Assembly (NCBI GenBank): GCA_949130495.1
Contig: OX422217.1
Coordinates: forward strand, 544,055,137 to 544,119,136
DNA length: 64,000 nt
Direction of reading: 5' to 3'
Source: Sambucus nigra
Lineage: Eukaryota > Streptophyta > Magnoliopsida > Dipsacales > Adoxaceae
The number at the start of each line of letters is the position of its first letter. Positions within the stretch are counted from its first letter, which is position 1. A program made the position numbers and the translations under genes. The notes under the pieces were generated by a model. It was not told the origin of the DNA, did no database searches, and worked only from the letters and a program-made list of their open reading frames with translations. Of the stretch, positions 23,466 to 37,600 are shown in pieces.

Positions 23466-24891
23466 GTCACCCTTGCCCAAAGGTTCCCAAAATTGACATT
23501 AAAGACTCTCTTTATCCCTAAGTCAATATGGTGCTTATTCGACAACTTTCAGTTGTTCCAAGCTCATAAACATACCCTTATGTCCCTAAAACTTTCTCTT
23601 TCATAATAAAATCAAAGTTATACTTTAATTAGTGATTTGGAGGTCGCTTGATGTTTTTGGACCTTGTTTGACTGTCGTTCAACCTTCCCAGTAGAGCGAT
23701 AGCTCATTGGATCTTCGAAAGGATCTGAATCCCCTTTCCAACGGTCCATCAGATGCGTGTATCGACTTTACGATCCAGACAAATGATCCACTTTCCACTA
23801 AAAACTGATCTCCAAACCGACAGGCACTCCCATGTTTCATTTGACTCATGTTAACTCTCCAACTCGAGTGAATCTCATTCGATACTCAACTGGATATAAA
23901 TCCTCTTTCCAAAAGTCCACCCCATCCGTGAGTTCTCCTTACGATACAAATGAATTGCCCGTTTTACTGCAAAGGGTCATCGAGTTCTTTTAAGACCCAT
24001 TTGACCTCGGTCAACTCTTCGAAACAAAGGAATCTCTTTAGAACATTGAAGGTCCTTTCTTAACCTTTCTAACGGTTCATCATGTGTACAAATCGGCCTT
24101 ACGGTTCGAACGAATGATTCATTTCCTTCTTATCTAAAAGATTATCTAGCGCTTCGGAGACTTATTTGACTACAGTCAATTCTCAAAACTGAGAGAAGCC
24201 TAATGGATTCTGAAAGGGAATTGAATACCCTTTCCAACAGTTCATCCCACGCATGATTATGACCTATGGATTGCATTTTATGACTATTTTTTTGCAAAAA
24301 CTACTCGAGACTGTCAAATGGTAAACCCATATCCCTACCAATCGGCACAGTGTCTGGGGTTGCCTGTTGATAGGCATGTCAAGCACAATGCCGATCAGAA
24401 ACCCCGTTGACCCTATAAAAGGAGAGCATGAGCTCACTTTAAAAGATACCTCAGAAATATCCCTCTCAGTGATCTAAGCTACACTCTCTCGAAGTCAGCA
24501 TGGTTTCCATCTTGAAACCTCTCCCCCACTTTCAATTTCCATCCTTTCCTTACCCAATTTTCTAAATTCCTTTTCCTCTCCTCCTACCACCTTCATCCAC
24601 TTACAAGAGCAACCCTTCAACATTCAAGATCAATTTCAAGACTTTAACATAATGACCATATCTTTCACTCCCTCTTTAAATTCTCTTATTTTCGCATTAG
24701 TTACTTAATTCTTATTTTAGAATTTTATTTTTATTCGATTGTACATATTAATAAGTAGCCTTTTTATTAGTAGTATTGCCCATACAATACTTTCGATAAA
24801 GAAAACCCAAAACAAGAAAAATAGTGTTTTCTTTTAAATTCCAAACGAAGATTTCTCACTACATTTTCTCACACTATTACATCCTTTTTCA

Positions 24892-24988
<97 letters not shown>

Positions 24989-25545
24989 AAAAGTCCCAGA
25001 TTAAATTTATGGGATAAACCCCACTCCATGTTGTATGCAAACTACATTGACTTTGATGCCTTTTTAGGCTATGTAGGCATCTCAAGTAAAATTCGAGATT
25101 TGGGTCCTCTCCTATTTTTGTTCATATATTAATTTCATATCATATATTTTTAATTCATGATTATGTTTTTTCCAACCTATAAAATCGTCTTTCTATAAAC
25201 GATCAGTGACCCGAAAAATGTACATATAATATTTTAATTACTATTTTGGGAATACTCCTTAGGATGACCTCACTCTGCCTTTATCCATGATGCGAGTCGA
25301 GAAGTTCCACTCGCCATTTATATATACACACACACACACACACTTGACGGAGTTATTAAGGAAAAGAATAACACATGCCCATGAGAGACCGAAAGAGCGA
25401 TATCGGTGCCTAAAACCTTTCCATTCCGCAACTTAGTACATGAATCCTCGCACACATTGGTTTCGCAAGCATTAATATGTCTTTGATGAGGTTCTCTCGA
25501 GGCGATAACAATTCCTTTGCCTGTTTTGTGAAAAATAGGCTCGCG
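23466..25545 (+). repeat. LTR-like promoter region, probably Tat/Ogre type
   Basis: 23640-24310 holds about four loose repeats of 165-190 bp around CCTTTCCAACGGTCCATC. A TATA box CTATAAAAGG at about 24413-24422 is followed by a pyrimidine-rich leader. Near the right end, GGTGCCTAAAACCTTTCC (about 25405) and then TAGGCTCGCGACTCT (about 25536-25550) resemble a Tat/Ogre LTR end and an Arg-tRNA-like primer site. The left boundary was not found, and no target duplication was found. The 24824-25132 ORF reads through a microsatellite. Confidence 0.45.
24895..24986. repeat. Compound microsatellite (CA)n(TA)n
   Basis: About 50 bp of CA units followed directly by about 41 bp of TA units. A second short (CA)n is at about 25325-25343. 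Confidence 0.98.
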
Positions 25546-25639
25546 ACTCTATCTCTATACATCACCCCACATCGAAGACAACCGAAGCAACCCGAGAAAG
25601 GACGCGAGACTACCCCACACGCGCCACCATGGGAGGGAT
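25546..25639. other. Short unique segment between LTR-like region and satellite
   Basis: It contains GACAACCGAAGCAACCCG and CCCCACACGCGCCACCATGG. I see no gene. It may be the 5' leader of the Tat-like element, cut by the satellite. Confidence 0.35.
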
Positions 25640-28600
25640 GGTCATGGTGTCATTGAAGGGTGAAAATGCAAAACAGTATGCAAATGAACCCACAAAAGTC
25701 ACGAACACGTCGTACAAACCAACGTAACACGTAGTAACTTACCACATAGTTAGGTAACACGTCGTAACTAACCGCGTAAACACAGGATTCTCGATTTGAG
25801 AACATGACAAAAATTAAAAATAATTTGACTTAGGCAAGAAAACATGCCATTGAAGGGTAAAAAATCAAAATAGCCTCCAAACTTCCTCACAAAAGGCACA
25901 ACCACTTCGCACGGGACTAATATAACAAGTAGCAACTGATTGTCTAGTCACGGGACACTGAGTTAGAAAATGTGACTAAAAATTTTAAATAGTTAGACAT
26001 AGACCATAAAATATGCCATTAAAGGGTGAAACATAAAACAACCCCAAAACACTCCCGCGAGAGGCACGAACACCTCGCACGAGACAAACGTAACACATAG
26101 CAACTGAACGTGTAGTCACGGGATGCTCCGTAGAGAACATGATCAAAAATTTCAAAATATTTGGACTTAGGCTTGAAAACCTACCGTTGAAGGATTAAAA
26201 TGCAAAACAACCCCCAAATGCCCCCATAAGCGGCATGGACACCTCGCACGAGACCAATGTAACAAGTAGCAATTGATCACCTAGTCATAGGATGCCTATT
26301 AGAAAAACATGATGAAAATTACAAATAGTTATACTTAGGCTTGAAAACATGTCATTTAAGTGTGAAAATGTGAAACATCCCCCAAATGGTCCCGTAAGAG
26401 GTATGAACACCTTGCACGGGACCAGTGTAACACGTACTAATAGATCGTGTAGTAACAGGATGCCAAGTTAGAGAACATGGCCAAACATGATGAATAGTTA
26501 GACTTAGGCTTGAACACATGCTTTTAAAGGGTGAAGATACAAAACAACCCCTAAACAGCCTCATAAGAGCCACGGACACCTCGCACGGGACCAATGTAAC
26601 ACATAGCAATAGATCGTGTGGTCATGGGATGCCCAGTTAGAGAACATAACAAAAATTAAAGATAGTTAGACTTAACCTTGAAAATATGTTATTGAATGGT
26701 GAAAATGTAAATAGCCCCTAAACTCCCCCGCATGTGTTATTATAGACACCTCGCACGGGAAAATCGCAACACAGAAACTAACCGTGTATTAATGGAATGG
26801 ACGGTTAGAGAACGTGACCAAAAATTACAAATAGTTTGACTTACGCTTGAAAACATGTTGTTGAAGGGTGAAAACACAAAATTGTCTCTAAATAGACCCG
26901 CAAGAGGCACATTCACCTATCACGGGACCAACATAACACGAAGCAATTGATCGTATAGTCACGGGATGCTCTATTAGTTAAAATGGTAAAAAGTATAAAT
27001 AGTTAGACTTAGGCTTGAAAACACACCATTGAAGGGTGAAAATGCAAAAATAAACTCCAAATGGCACCGCAAGAGGAACATACACCTCTTATGAGAAACG
27101 TAACACATAGGAACTAATCGCTTGGTCATTGGATGCCCAGTTAAATAAACATGATCTAAAATGACAAATAGTTAGACATAGGTTTGAATATTCCGTTGAA
27201 AGGCAAAAATGTAAAATTATCCATAAATGCCCCCGCAAGAGTCACAGACACGTCGCATAAGTGCTCGGTTAGAGGATTTGACCAAAAATACCAAATAGTT
27301 ATACTTTTTCTTAAAAACATGTCGATGAACGATGAAAATGTAAAATATCCCCCAAACGCCCCCTTAAGAGGAACGAACACCTCGCACGGGACCAATGTAA
27401 CACGTAGCAACTAACTGCATAGTCATGGGAAGAACGGTTAGAGAACATGACCAAAAATTATAAATAGTCAGACTTAGGTTTGAAAATATGCCGTTGAAGG
27501 GTGAAAATACAAAACTGCCTCCAAACTATCCCACAAGAGGCGAACGCCTATTGGGACTAATGTTACATGTAGTAACTAATCGCGTAGTGATGGAATGCTC
27601 GGTTTACGAACACGACAAAAAATTGCAAATAATTAGACTTAGGCATAAAAACATGACATATAGGTGTGAACATGCAAAACATCCACCAAATGGCTCAGCA
27701 AGAAGTGAGGAAACCCCACACAGGACCAACATAACATGTAGTAACTAACCGCATGGTTACAATATTTCCAATTAATGAACATGACCAAATATTGGAAATA
27801 ATGATACTTAGGCTAGAAAATAAGATGTTGAAGGGTGAAAACGCAAAATAACCACCAGATGGACCCACAAGAGGCACAATCACCTCGGGATCAACATAAC
27901 ATATAGCAACTGACTACGTAGTTATGGGACGCCCAATAAAAAACATGACTACGTAAGATCCCACTCGCTTGTCTCCATTTCATCCAACCATTTTATATTC
28001 AGCTCGTAACATCCTCATCAATATCCCCATTACTTTATAACATTGAACCTAGATTACAAAATTTATTAATTTGGTTTATCATTTTTCCTTCAATCTTTAA
28101 CATTATGTTACTCGACGCCTCATTATTAAATTTACATTCAATAAATTCCGTTTTATTTCTACTGATTTTTAGTCCCTTAGACTCTAAGGCTTTTATCTAA
28201 GTCTCTACTCTCATTTCTAAGCTTTACTTTAAAGTTTCTACTAAAACTATATCATCCCCAAACAACATACACCATGGGAAACCTTCTTGTATGTCCTTAG
28301 TAATCTCATCCAACATTAGAGAAAATAAATAAGGACTTAAGGCCGATCCTTGATGTAAACCCACTTTAATCGCAAAGTAATTAGTTTCTCCACATATAGT
28401 CCTTACTATGGTCTTTTTGTTATCATACATATCTTCAATAACATTAATATAACTCATAGGTATTCTTTTCCTCCTTAAGCCACACCAAATTATATCCTTA
28501 GGTACTCTATCATAAGCCATTTCTAAATCTATAAAGACCATTTATAAATTTTTATTTTTACTTCTACATTTCTCCATTAACTGTCTTATTAAGTAAATAG

Positions 28601-31600
28601 ATTATGTGGTGCATCACCCTGGCATAAATACAAATTGATTGTCCGAAGTAGTTGACTCATTTCATAATCTTTGTACTATCACCATTTTCCATAATTTTAT
28701 AGCGTGATTCATCAGTTTGATTCATTTATTATTACTGCAGTTTTGTATATCCCCTTTTATTTTTATACAAAGGTATTATGGTGCTTTTTCTCCACTCATG
28801 CGGCATGTTACTTAATCTTAAATTTTTATTAAATAAGCCCATTAACCATTCTACCTATAGACTTCCAAGGGTTCTCCAACACCTCCGTAAGAGGGACGAG
28901 CATATCACACGGGAGAAACGTAACACGTAGCAGCTAACTGCATTGTCACAGGATGCCCGGTTGGTTAACATGATTAATTATTGCAAATAGTCAAACTTAA
29001 GAGTGAAAACGTGCCATTGAAGGGTGAAAATGCAAGACAACCACAAAACTCCCCCATAACAATCACGAACACCTCACTCGAGATTGTCGTAACATGTAGC
29101 AACTTACCGTGTAGTCACAGGATGACATGTTAGAGAACATGACTAAAAATTTAAAATAGTTAGATGTAGGATTAAATATATGTTGTTGAAGGGTGAAAAT
29201 GTAAAATAGCCCCCAAATGCCTTCGTAAGAGGCACAAACTCCTCGCAGGGGACCAACGTAGCACGTAGCAACTGACCATGTAGTCTCAGGATGCCCAATT
29301 AAAGAATATGACAAAAAAATAGAAAATAGTTAGACATAGGCATGAAAACAAGTTGTGGAAGGGTGAAGATGCAAAATAGCCCCCAAACGCCCCTAAAAGA
29401 GCCATGGACACCTCGATGGGGACAATCATAATACTTAGAAACTAAATGCGTAGTCGTTGGGACTCCCGATTAGAGAACATGACAAAAAATTACAAATAGA
29501 TAGACTTATTCTTGAAAACATGCATTGGAAGGGTGAAAATCCAAACAACCCACAAACTCCCCCGCAAGAGCCATAGACACTTCACACGGACAACCGTAAC
29601 ATGTAGAAACTGAATCCGTAGTCACAGGATGCCTAGATAGAGAACATGACCAAAAATTTCAAATAGTTAGACTTAGACTTGAAAACATGACCTTGAAGGG
29701 TGAAAATGCAAAATTTTCCCCAAACTACCCCGCAAGACGCACAAACACCTTGTTTGGGAACAAGTAGCATGTAGCAACTGACCGTGTAGTCACGGAAAGC
29801 TCAGTTAGTGAACATGACCAAAAATTGTAAATAGTTTGGCATAGGGCTGAAAATAGGTCATTGAAGGGTCAAAAATCAAATTAGCCCCTAAACGGCCCCG
29901 CAAGAGGCGTGAATACCTCGCATGGGACCAACATAACACGTAGCAACTGACTACTTAGTCATGGGATGCTCGATTAGAGAACATGCCCAAAAATTGCAAA
30001 AAGTTAGACATAGGCCTGAAAAATGTCGTTGAAGGGTGAAAACATAAAATAACCCTCAAACGTCCTAGCAAGAGAATAGAAACCTCGCTGCGAGGACAAC
30101 AGTAACACATAGCAACTGACTGCATAATCACAGGACACTCAGTCACAGAACATGATAAAAAATTATAAATTGTTAGACGTAGGTTTGAAAACATGCCATT
30201 AAAAGGTGAAAATGCAAAACAACCCCTAAACGCCATTATAAGAGGCGCATATACCTCGAACGGGACCAACTTAATGCGTAGAAATCGAACGCATTATCAA
30301 AGGATGCCTATTTAAAAACGTTACCAAAAATTGCAATTGATTAGACATAGGATGGAAAACAAGTCGTTGAAGGGTGAAAATGCAAAACAACCTACAAATG
30401 ACCCCGTAAGAGGCATAGACACCTCGCATTGGACAATTGTACACATAGCAATTGGTCGCATAGGCACGGGATGCCCTATTAAAGAGACATGACCAAAAAT
30501 TGAAAATTGTTAGACACAGGGTTGAAAATATGCCGATGAAGGGTGAAAAAGTAAAATAGCCACCAAATGGCCAAACAAGAGGCACGGACACCTTGCATCG
30601 GACAAACATAACATGTAGCAACTGATTGTGTAATCGTGGGATGCTCATTTATTAAATATGACCAAAAATGTCAAATATTTAGACTTCATCTAAAACACAT
30701 ATCATTAAAGGATGAAAATGCAAAACAATCCTCAAATGCCCTTGTAAGAGGCATGGACACCTCGCATGGGACCAACGTAACATGTAGTTATTGATCTTGT
30801 AGTCATGGGATGCCCGATTAGAGAACATGACCAAAAATTTCAAATAGTTAGACTTGAAAACATTTTGTTGAAGGGTGAAAATGTAAAATAGCCCCTACAC
30901 GCCCTCGCAAGAGGTAAGGACACCTCGTACAGGACCAACGTAACGCTTAGCAACTTATCGTAGTGAAGGGAAACTCGTTTAGAGAACATTGCCAAAAAAA
31001 TTCAAAATGTTAGACTTAGTCTTGAAAAAAAGCCATTGAAGGGTGAAAATACAAAACATCCCTCAAACAGCCTCAAAAGAGGCACGGATACCTTGTACAG
31101 TACCATTGTAACATGTATCATTTGATCGCGTACTCATGGAATGCTCGATAAGAGAACATGATCAAAAAATTTATATAGTTAGACTTAGGATTGAAAGCTT
31201 ACTATTGAAGGGTGAAAATGTAAAATAGCTCCCAAACGGCCCTGCAAGTGGTACAACACCTCGCACGGGACCCGCGTTACATATAGAAGTTGATTGTGTA
31301 GTCATGGACTGCCCAGCTTGAGAGCATTATCCAAAATTGCAAATAGTTAGACTTAGGGATGAAAATATGCTCTTCAGCGGTTAAAATGCAAAACAACCCC
31401 CAAACACCCTCGCAAAGAGGCATGTACACCTCACAGGGGACCAACGTAACATATAGGAATAAACTACATAATCTCGGGATGCTCGGTTAGAGAATAATAC
31501 CAAAAATTGAAAATAGTTAGACTTAGGAACGAAAATACATCATGGAAGAGTGAAAATGAAAAATAACCCCCAAACGCACCCGCAAGATTCATGCACAAAA

Positions 31601-34600
31601 TTCACGAGAAAACCCTGACACGTATCTATTCATTGAGTCGTCATGGTATGCTCGATTAGAGGGCTCGACGATTAATTAGAAAATGTTAAACTTAGGCTTA
31701 AAAACCTAAAAGTGGCCCCAAACTGGCTCGTAAGATGCACAGATACCTCGCACGAACCAACATAACACTTAGCAACTAACTATCTAGTCATGGAATTCTC
31801 GGTTAGAGAACATTACCAAAAATTGCAAATAATTAGTCTTAGGCTTGAAAATGTGTCGTTGAAGGGTAAAATGCAAAATATCCCATAAACAACCCCACAA
31901 GAGGCACAGTCACCTCGCACTGGTCTAACATAGCACATAACAGCTGACTGCATAGTCAAGGGATGCCAGATTACTGAAAATAACCATAAATTACAAATAG
32001 TTAGACATAGACTTACAAATATGTCTTTGAAGGCTAAAAACACAAGACAACCTGCAAATGGCCTCGTAAAGAGATGGACATCTCGCACAGGACCAACGTT
32101 ACATATAGTAACTGATCGTGTAGTCACGGGATGCTCAGTTAGTTAAAATGGCAAAAACTATAAATATTTAGACATATGCTTGAAAACATGTCGTTAAAGG
32201 GTGAAAAGTCAAAATAAACTCCAAACGGCACCGTAAGAGGCACAAACACCTCACATGGGGAACATAACATGTAGCAACTGATCGTGTGTTCATGGGATGC
32301 CAAGTTAAAGAAACATGATCTTAAATTGCAAATAGTTTGACATAGGCTTGAAAATATGTCGTTGAAGGGTGAAAATGTAAAATTACCCAAAACGTCCTGC
32401 AAGAGGCACAAACACGTCTCACTAGAGCGATGTAACTCATAAAAACTGACCGAATAGTCATGAGACGCTCAGTTAGAGAATAGAACCAAAAATATATAAT
32501 AGTTAGACTTCGTCCTAAAAAAATGTTGATGAAGCATGAAAATGTCAAATAACCCCCAAATGCCGCAGTAAGAGGAATGGACACCTCACATGACACCAAT
32601 GTAACATGTAGCAACTGACCGCATAGTGATGGGATGCATGGAAGAGGACATGGCCAAAAGTTAGTTTAATTTAGTCTTAAAAACATGTCGTTGAAGGGTG
32701 AAAATGTCAAACTTCCCCCAAATGGCCCCTTAAGATGCACGAACACCTCGCACATGACCAAGATAACATGTAACATCTGACAGCGTAGTCACGGGATTCT
32801 CAATTAGAAAATGTGACTAAAAATTGCAAATAATTATACTTAGAGTGGAAAGCATGCCAGTGGAGGGTGACAATATAAAATAACCTCCTACCAGTCCCGC
32901 GAGAGGTACGAACACCTCGTCGGGATAAACGTAACACATAGCAACTTCCCATGTATTCATGGGATTCTATGCTAACAAAATGTGACCAAAAATAGCCAAT
33001 AGTTAGGCATAGGGCTGAAATATGGTGATGAAGGATGAAAACATAAAATATCCACCGAGCGCCCTAGTAATAGGCACAAATACCTCGCTCGGGACCAACT
33101 AACACATAACAACTGATCGCATAGTCATGGGACGTTCGATTAGAGAATATGACCAAAAATATCAAATAGTTAGATTATGTAATAAAAACATGTCATTGAA
33201 GGATGAAAATGAAAATAGCCCTCAAATGCCCCGACAAGAGGAACGAACACCTCGCACGAGACCAACGTAACAAGTAGCTATTGATCGTGTAATCAAGGGG
33301 TGCTCGGATATAGAACATTGTCAAAAATTTCAAATGGTTATACTTATGCTTGAAAAAAATCCATTGAACCATGGAAATGCAAAATAACCCCTAAATGCCC
33401 TAGAAAGAGGCAGGGACACTTAGCATGGGACCAACATAACACGTAGATACTTGTCTCATAGTCAAGGGACACCCGATTAGAGAACATTAACAAAATATCA
33501 AGTAGTCAGACTTAGTCTTGATAACATCTCGTTGAAAGGTTAAAACAAAAAACAACCTTCGAACGAGCCCGAAAGAGGCACAAATACCTCGCACAGGACC
33601 ATTGTAACACGAGGCATTTGATTGCGTAGTCATGGAATGACCGGTTAGAGAACATGAACAATTATTGTACATAGTTAGACTTAGGCTTGAAAACTTGCCG
33701 TTGAAGGGTGAAATGCAAAACAGACCCCAAACGCCCCAACAAGAGGCACGAACACCTTGCAAGGGTAACACATAGCAAGTGACCGCATTATCACGGGATG
33801 TTCGGTTTGAGAACATTACCAAAAATTACAAATTGTAGGACTTAGACTTGAAAATATGCTACTCAACAGTGAAAACGCAAAACAACCTCCAAACGCCCAT
33901 GTAAAGGGGCACGAACACCTCGCACGGAATCGACATAACGTGTAGCAATAAAGTGCGTAGTCCCGGGATACCCAGTTTGAGAACATGACCGAAAATTAAA
34001 AATTGTTAGACTTAGGCATGAAAATATGATGTGGAAGGGTGAAAATGCAAAACAACCGCCAAACGCACCAGTAAGAGCCACAAACACCTTTCACGGGTTA
34101 ACCTTAACGCGTAGGTACTCACCGAGTCATCATGGGATGCTCGATTAAAGATCATGATCAATAATTGTAAATAGTTAGACTTAGGCTTGAAAACATGTCG
34201 TTGAAGGTGTAAACTTAAAATAGGCCCCAAGCGGCCTTGCAAGAGGCATGGACACTTCTAATGGACTAACATAACATGTAGCAACTTACTATCTTGTAAT
34301 TGGATGCTTGGTAGAACATGACCAAAATTTTCAAATAGTTAGACTTAGACTTGTAAACATGTCATTAAATGGTAAAAATGCAAAACAACCACTAAACGGC
34401 CTCGCAAGAGGGACGAACACCTCGCATTGGACCAACATAACACGTAGTAACTGCCCGTGTAGTCATGGGATGCTAGGTTATAGAACATCACCAAAATTAC
34501 AAATTGTTCGACATAGGCTTGAAAATAGGTCGTTGAAGGGTGAAAACACAAAACAGCCTCAAAATGGCCCTACAAGGGACATGGACACCTTGCACGGGAC

Positions 34601-37600
34601 AATGTAACACATAGCAATTGATCGCGTAGTCAAGGGATGCTCAGTTTATTAAAATGGAAAAAACTATAAATAGTTAGACTGGGCTTGAAAATATGTCATG
34701 GATGGGTGAAAATACAAAAAAAACTCCAAATAGCACCCCAAGAGGCATAGACACCTCGTACGATAAACATAACACCTAACAACTGACCGTGTGGTCACAG
34801 AAGCCCAGTTAAACAAACATGATCTAAAATTTCAAATAGTTAGAAATAGGCTTTAAAATATGCTATTGAAGGGTGAAAATGTATAATTACTCTCGAATGC
34901 CCTCGTAAGAGGCACGAAAAAATAACACAAGACCGACGTAACACATAGAAACTGATCGTGTAGTCACGGAACACTCGGTTGCAGAATATGACTAAAATAT
35001 CAAATATTTGGATTTCATCTTGAAAACATGTCGATGAAGGATTAAAATGTAAAAAAACCCCAATCGCCCTTGTAAGATAAACGAACACCTCGCGCATGAC
35101 CAATGTAACACGAAGCAACTGACCACATAGTCACAGGATGCCCGGCAGAGGACATGGACAAAAGTTACAAATAGTTAGAGTTAGTCTTGAAAACATTTCG
35201 TTAAAGGGTGAAAACGTAAAACTTCCCCCAATGGCCCAACAAGATGCTCAAACACATTGCGCATAAACAATATAACACGTAACAACTAACAACAAAGTCA
35301 CGGGAATATTAATAAGAAAATATTACCAAAAATTGCAAATAATTAGACTTAGGCTGGAAACATGTCATCGAAGGACGAAAATGTGAAATAGCCTCCAAAC
35401 GGCCCTGCAAGAGGCACAGACACCTCGCACGGGACCAACGTAAAATATAGCAACTAATCGTGTAGTTACGAGATGCTCGGTTATAGAATATGACCAAAAA
35501 TATCAAATAGTTTGACTTAATCTAAAAAAACATGTCCTTAAAGGTCGAAAATAGCCCTTAAATGGCCCTGCAAGAGGCACAAACACCTTACACGGGACCA
35601 ACGTAACATATAGCAATTGATCGTGAAGTCACATGATGCCCGACTACAAAACGTGAACAAAAATTTCAAATGGTTAGACTTAGGGTTGAAAACACGTCGT
35701 TGAACCTTGAAAATGCAAAATAGCCCCTAAACTCCCTAGTAAAAACTAGGGACACCTCACACGGGACCAACATAATATGTAGATACTTGTCGTGTAGTCA
35801 AGGGCCACCCGATTAGCGAACATTGCCAAAATTTTTAGAAAGTTAGAATGAGTCCAAAGAACATGCCGTTGAAGGGTGAAAAGACAATACATACCTCAAA
35901 CGACCCAAAAAGAAGCACGGATACCTTGCCCGGGACCAATGTAACACGTAGCATTTGATCGTGTAGTCATGGAATGCCCGATTAGAGAACATGACCAAAA
36001 TAATATATAGTTCGACTCAGTCTTGAAAACATATCATTGAAGGGTGAAAAAGAAAAATATCTCCCAAATTCCCCCTTAAAAGGCATGGAAACCTTGCATG
36101 GGACCAGCTTACCTCATAGCAACTGATCGCATAGTCACGGGATGCCGGATTTGGGAACATTACCAAAATTTTCAAATAGTTAGACTTAGTCTTGAAAATA
36201 TGTTGTTAAATGGTGGAAGCGCAAAATAACCCCCAAACGCCCTTGGAAAGAGGCACGGACACCTCACACGGGACTAATGTAAAACGTAGCAATAAACTGC
36301 ATAGTCCCGGGATGTTCGGTTAGAGAACATGACAAAAACTTGAAAATAGTTAGACTTAGGCATGGAAACATGTCGTGTAAGGGTGAAATGAAAAACAACC
36401 CCCAAATGCACCCACAAGAACCATGAACACTTTTCTCGAGAAAACCCTAACAAGTATCTACTCACCGAGTTGTCATGTGATGCTCGATTAGAGAGCATGA
36501 TCAATAATTGTAAATAGTTAGACTTAGGCTTGAAAATGTGCCATTGAGGGTGAAAACATAAAATAGGCCCCAAACTTCCCCTTAAGTGGCATGGACACCT
36601 CGTATGAACCAACATAACACATAGAAACTGACCATCTAGTCATGGTATACTAGGTTAGAAAAGGTGACCAAAAATGTCAAATATTTAAAGTTAAGCTGAA
36701 AACATGTCGTTAAAGGGTAAAAATGAAAAACATCCACCAAATGGCCCCACAAGAGGTACGAACACCTCGGATGGGACCAACATAACAAGTAGCACAAATA
36801 GTTAGACATAAGATTAAAAGCATTTCATTGAAGGGTGAAAACACAAAACAACCTCCAAACAACCCCGCAAGAGACATGGACACCTCACATAGGAGAAACG
36901 TAACACGTAGCAACTAACCTCTCAGTCATGGGATGCTCGATTAGTTAAAATGGAAAAAAGTATAAATTGTTAGACTTAGGCTTGAAAACATGATCTTGAA
37001 GGGTAAAATGCAAAACAAACTCCAAACGGCATCGCAAGAGGCACATACACCTCGCACGGGAAATGTAACACATAGCAACTGACCGCGTGGTCATGGGAGG
37101 ACCAGTTAAAGAAACATGATCTAAAAGTGAAAATAGTAAGAAATACGATTGGAAAAAAAATGTCGTTGAAGGGTGAAAACATAAAACTACCCCCAAACAC
37201 CCTTGCAAGAGGCATGAACATGTCCTATCGACTTAACACATAGAAGTTGATCGCATATTCACGGGACGCTGAATTATAAAATATGATAAAAAATATCAAA
37301 TAGTTAGCTTCGTCTTGAAAACATGTCGATGAAGGATGAAAATGTAAAATAACTCCTAAATGCCCTCGAAAGGGAAACGACCACCTCGCATGGGACCAAT
37401 GTATCACGTAGAAATTCACCGCATAGTCACAGGATAGCTGGTAGAGGACATGGACAAAAGATGCAAATAGTTAGACTTAGTCTTTAAAACATGTAGTTAA
37501 AGGGTGAAAACGTAAAACTTCCCCCAAAATAACACCCAAATGACTCTCCAAGAGGTATGGACACCTCGCACGGGGACAACACAACTTATCGCAATTGATC

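Noticed and set aside
24824..25132. 102-aa ORF with poly-HT and poly-IY
   Set aside because: It reads through the (CA)n(TA)n microsatellite.
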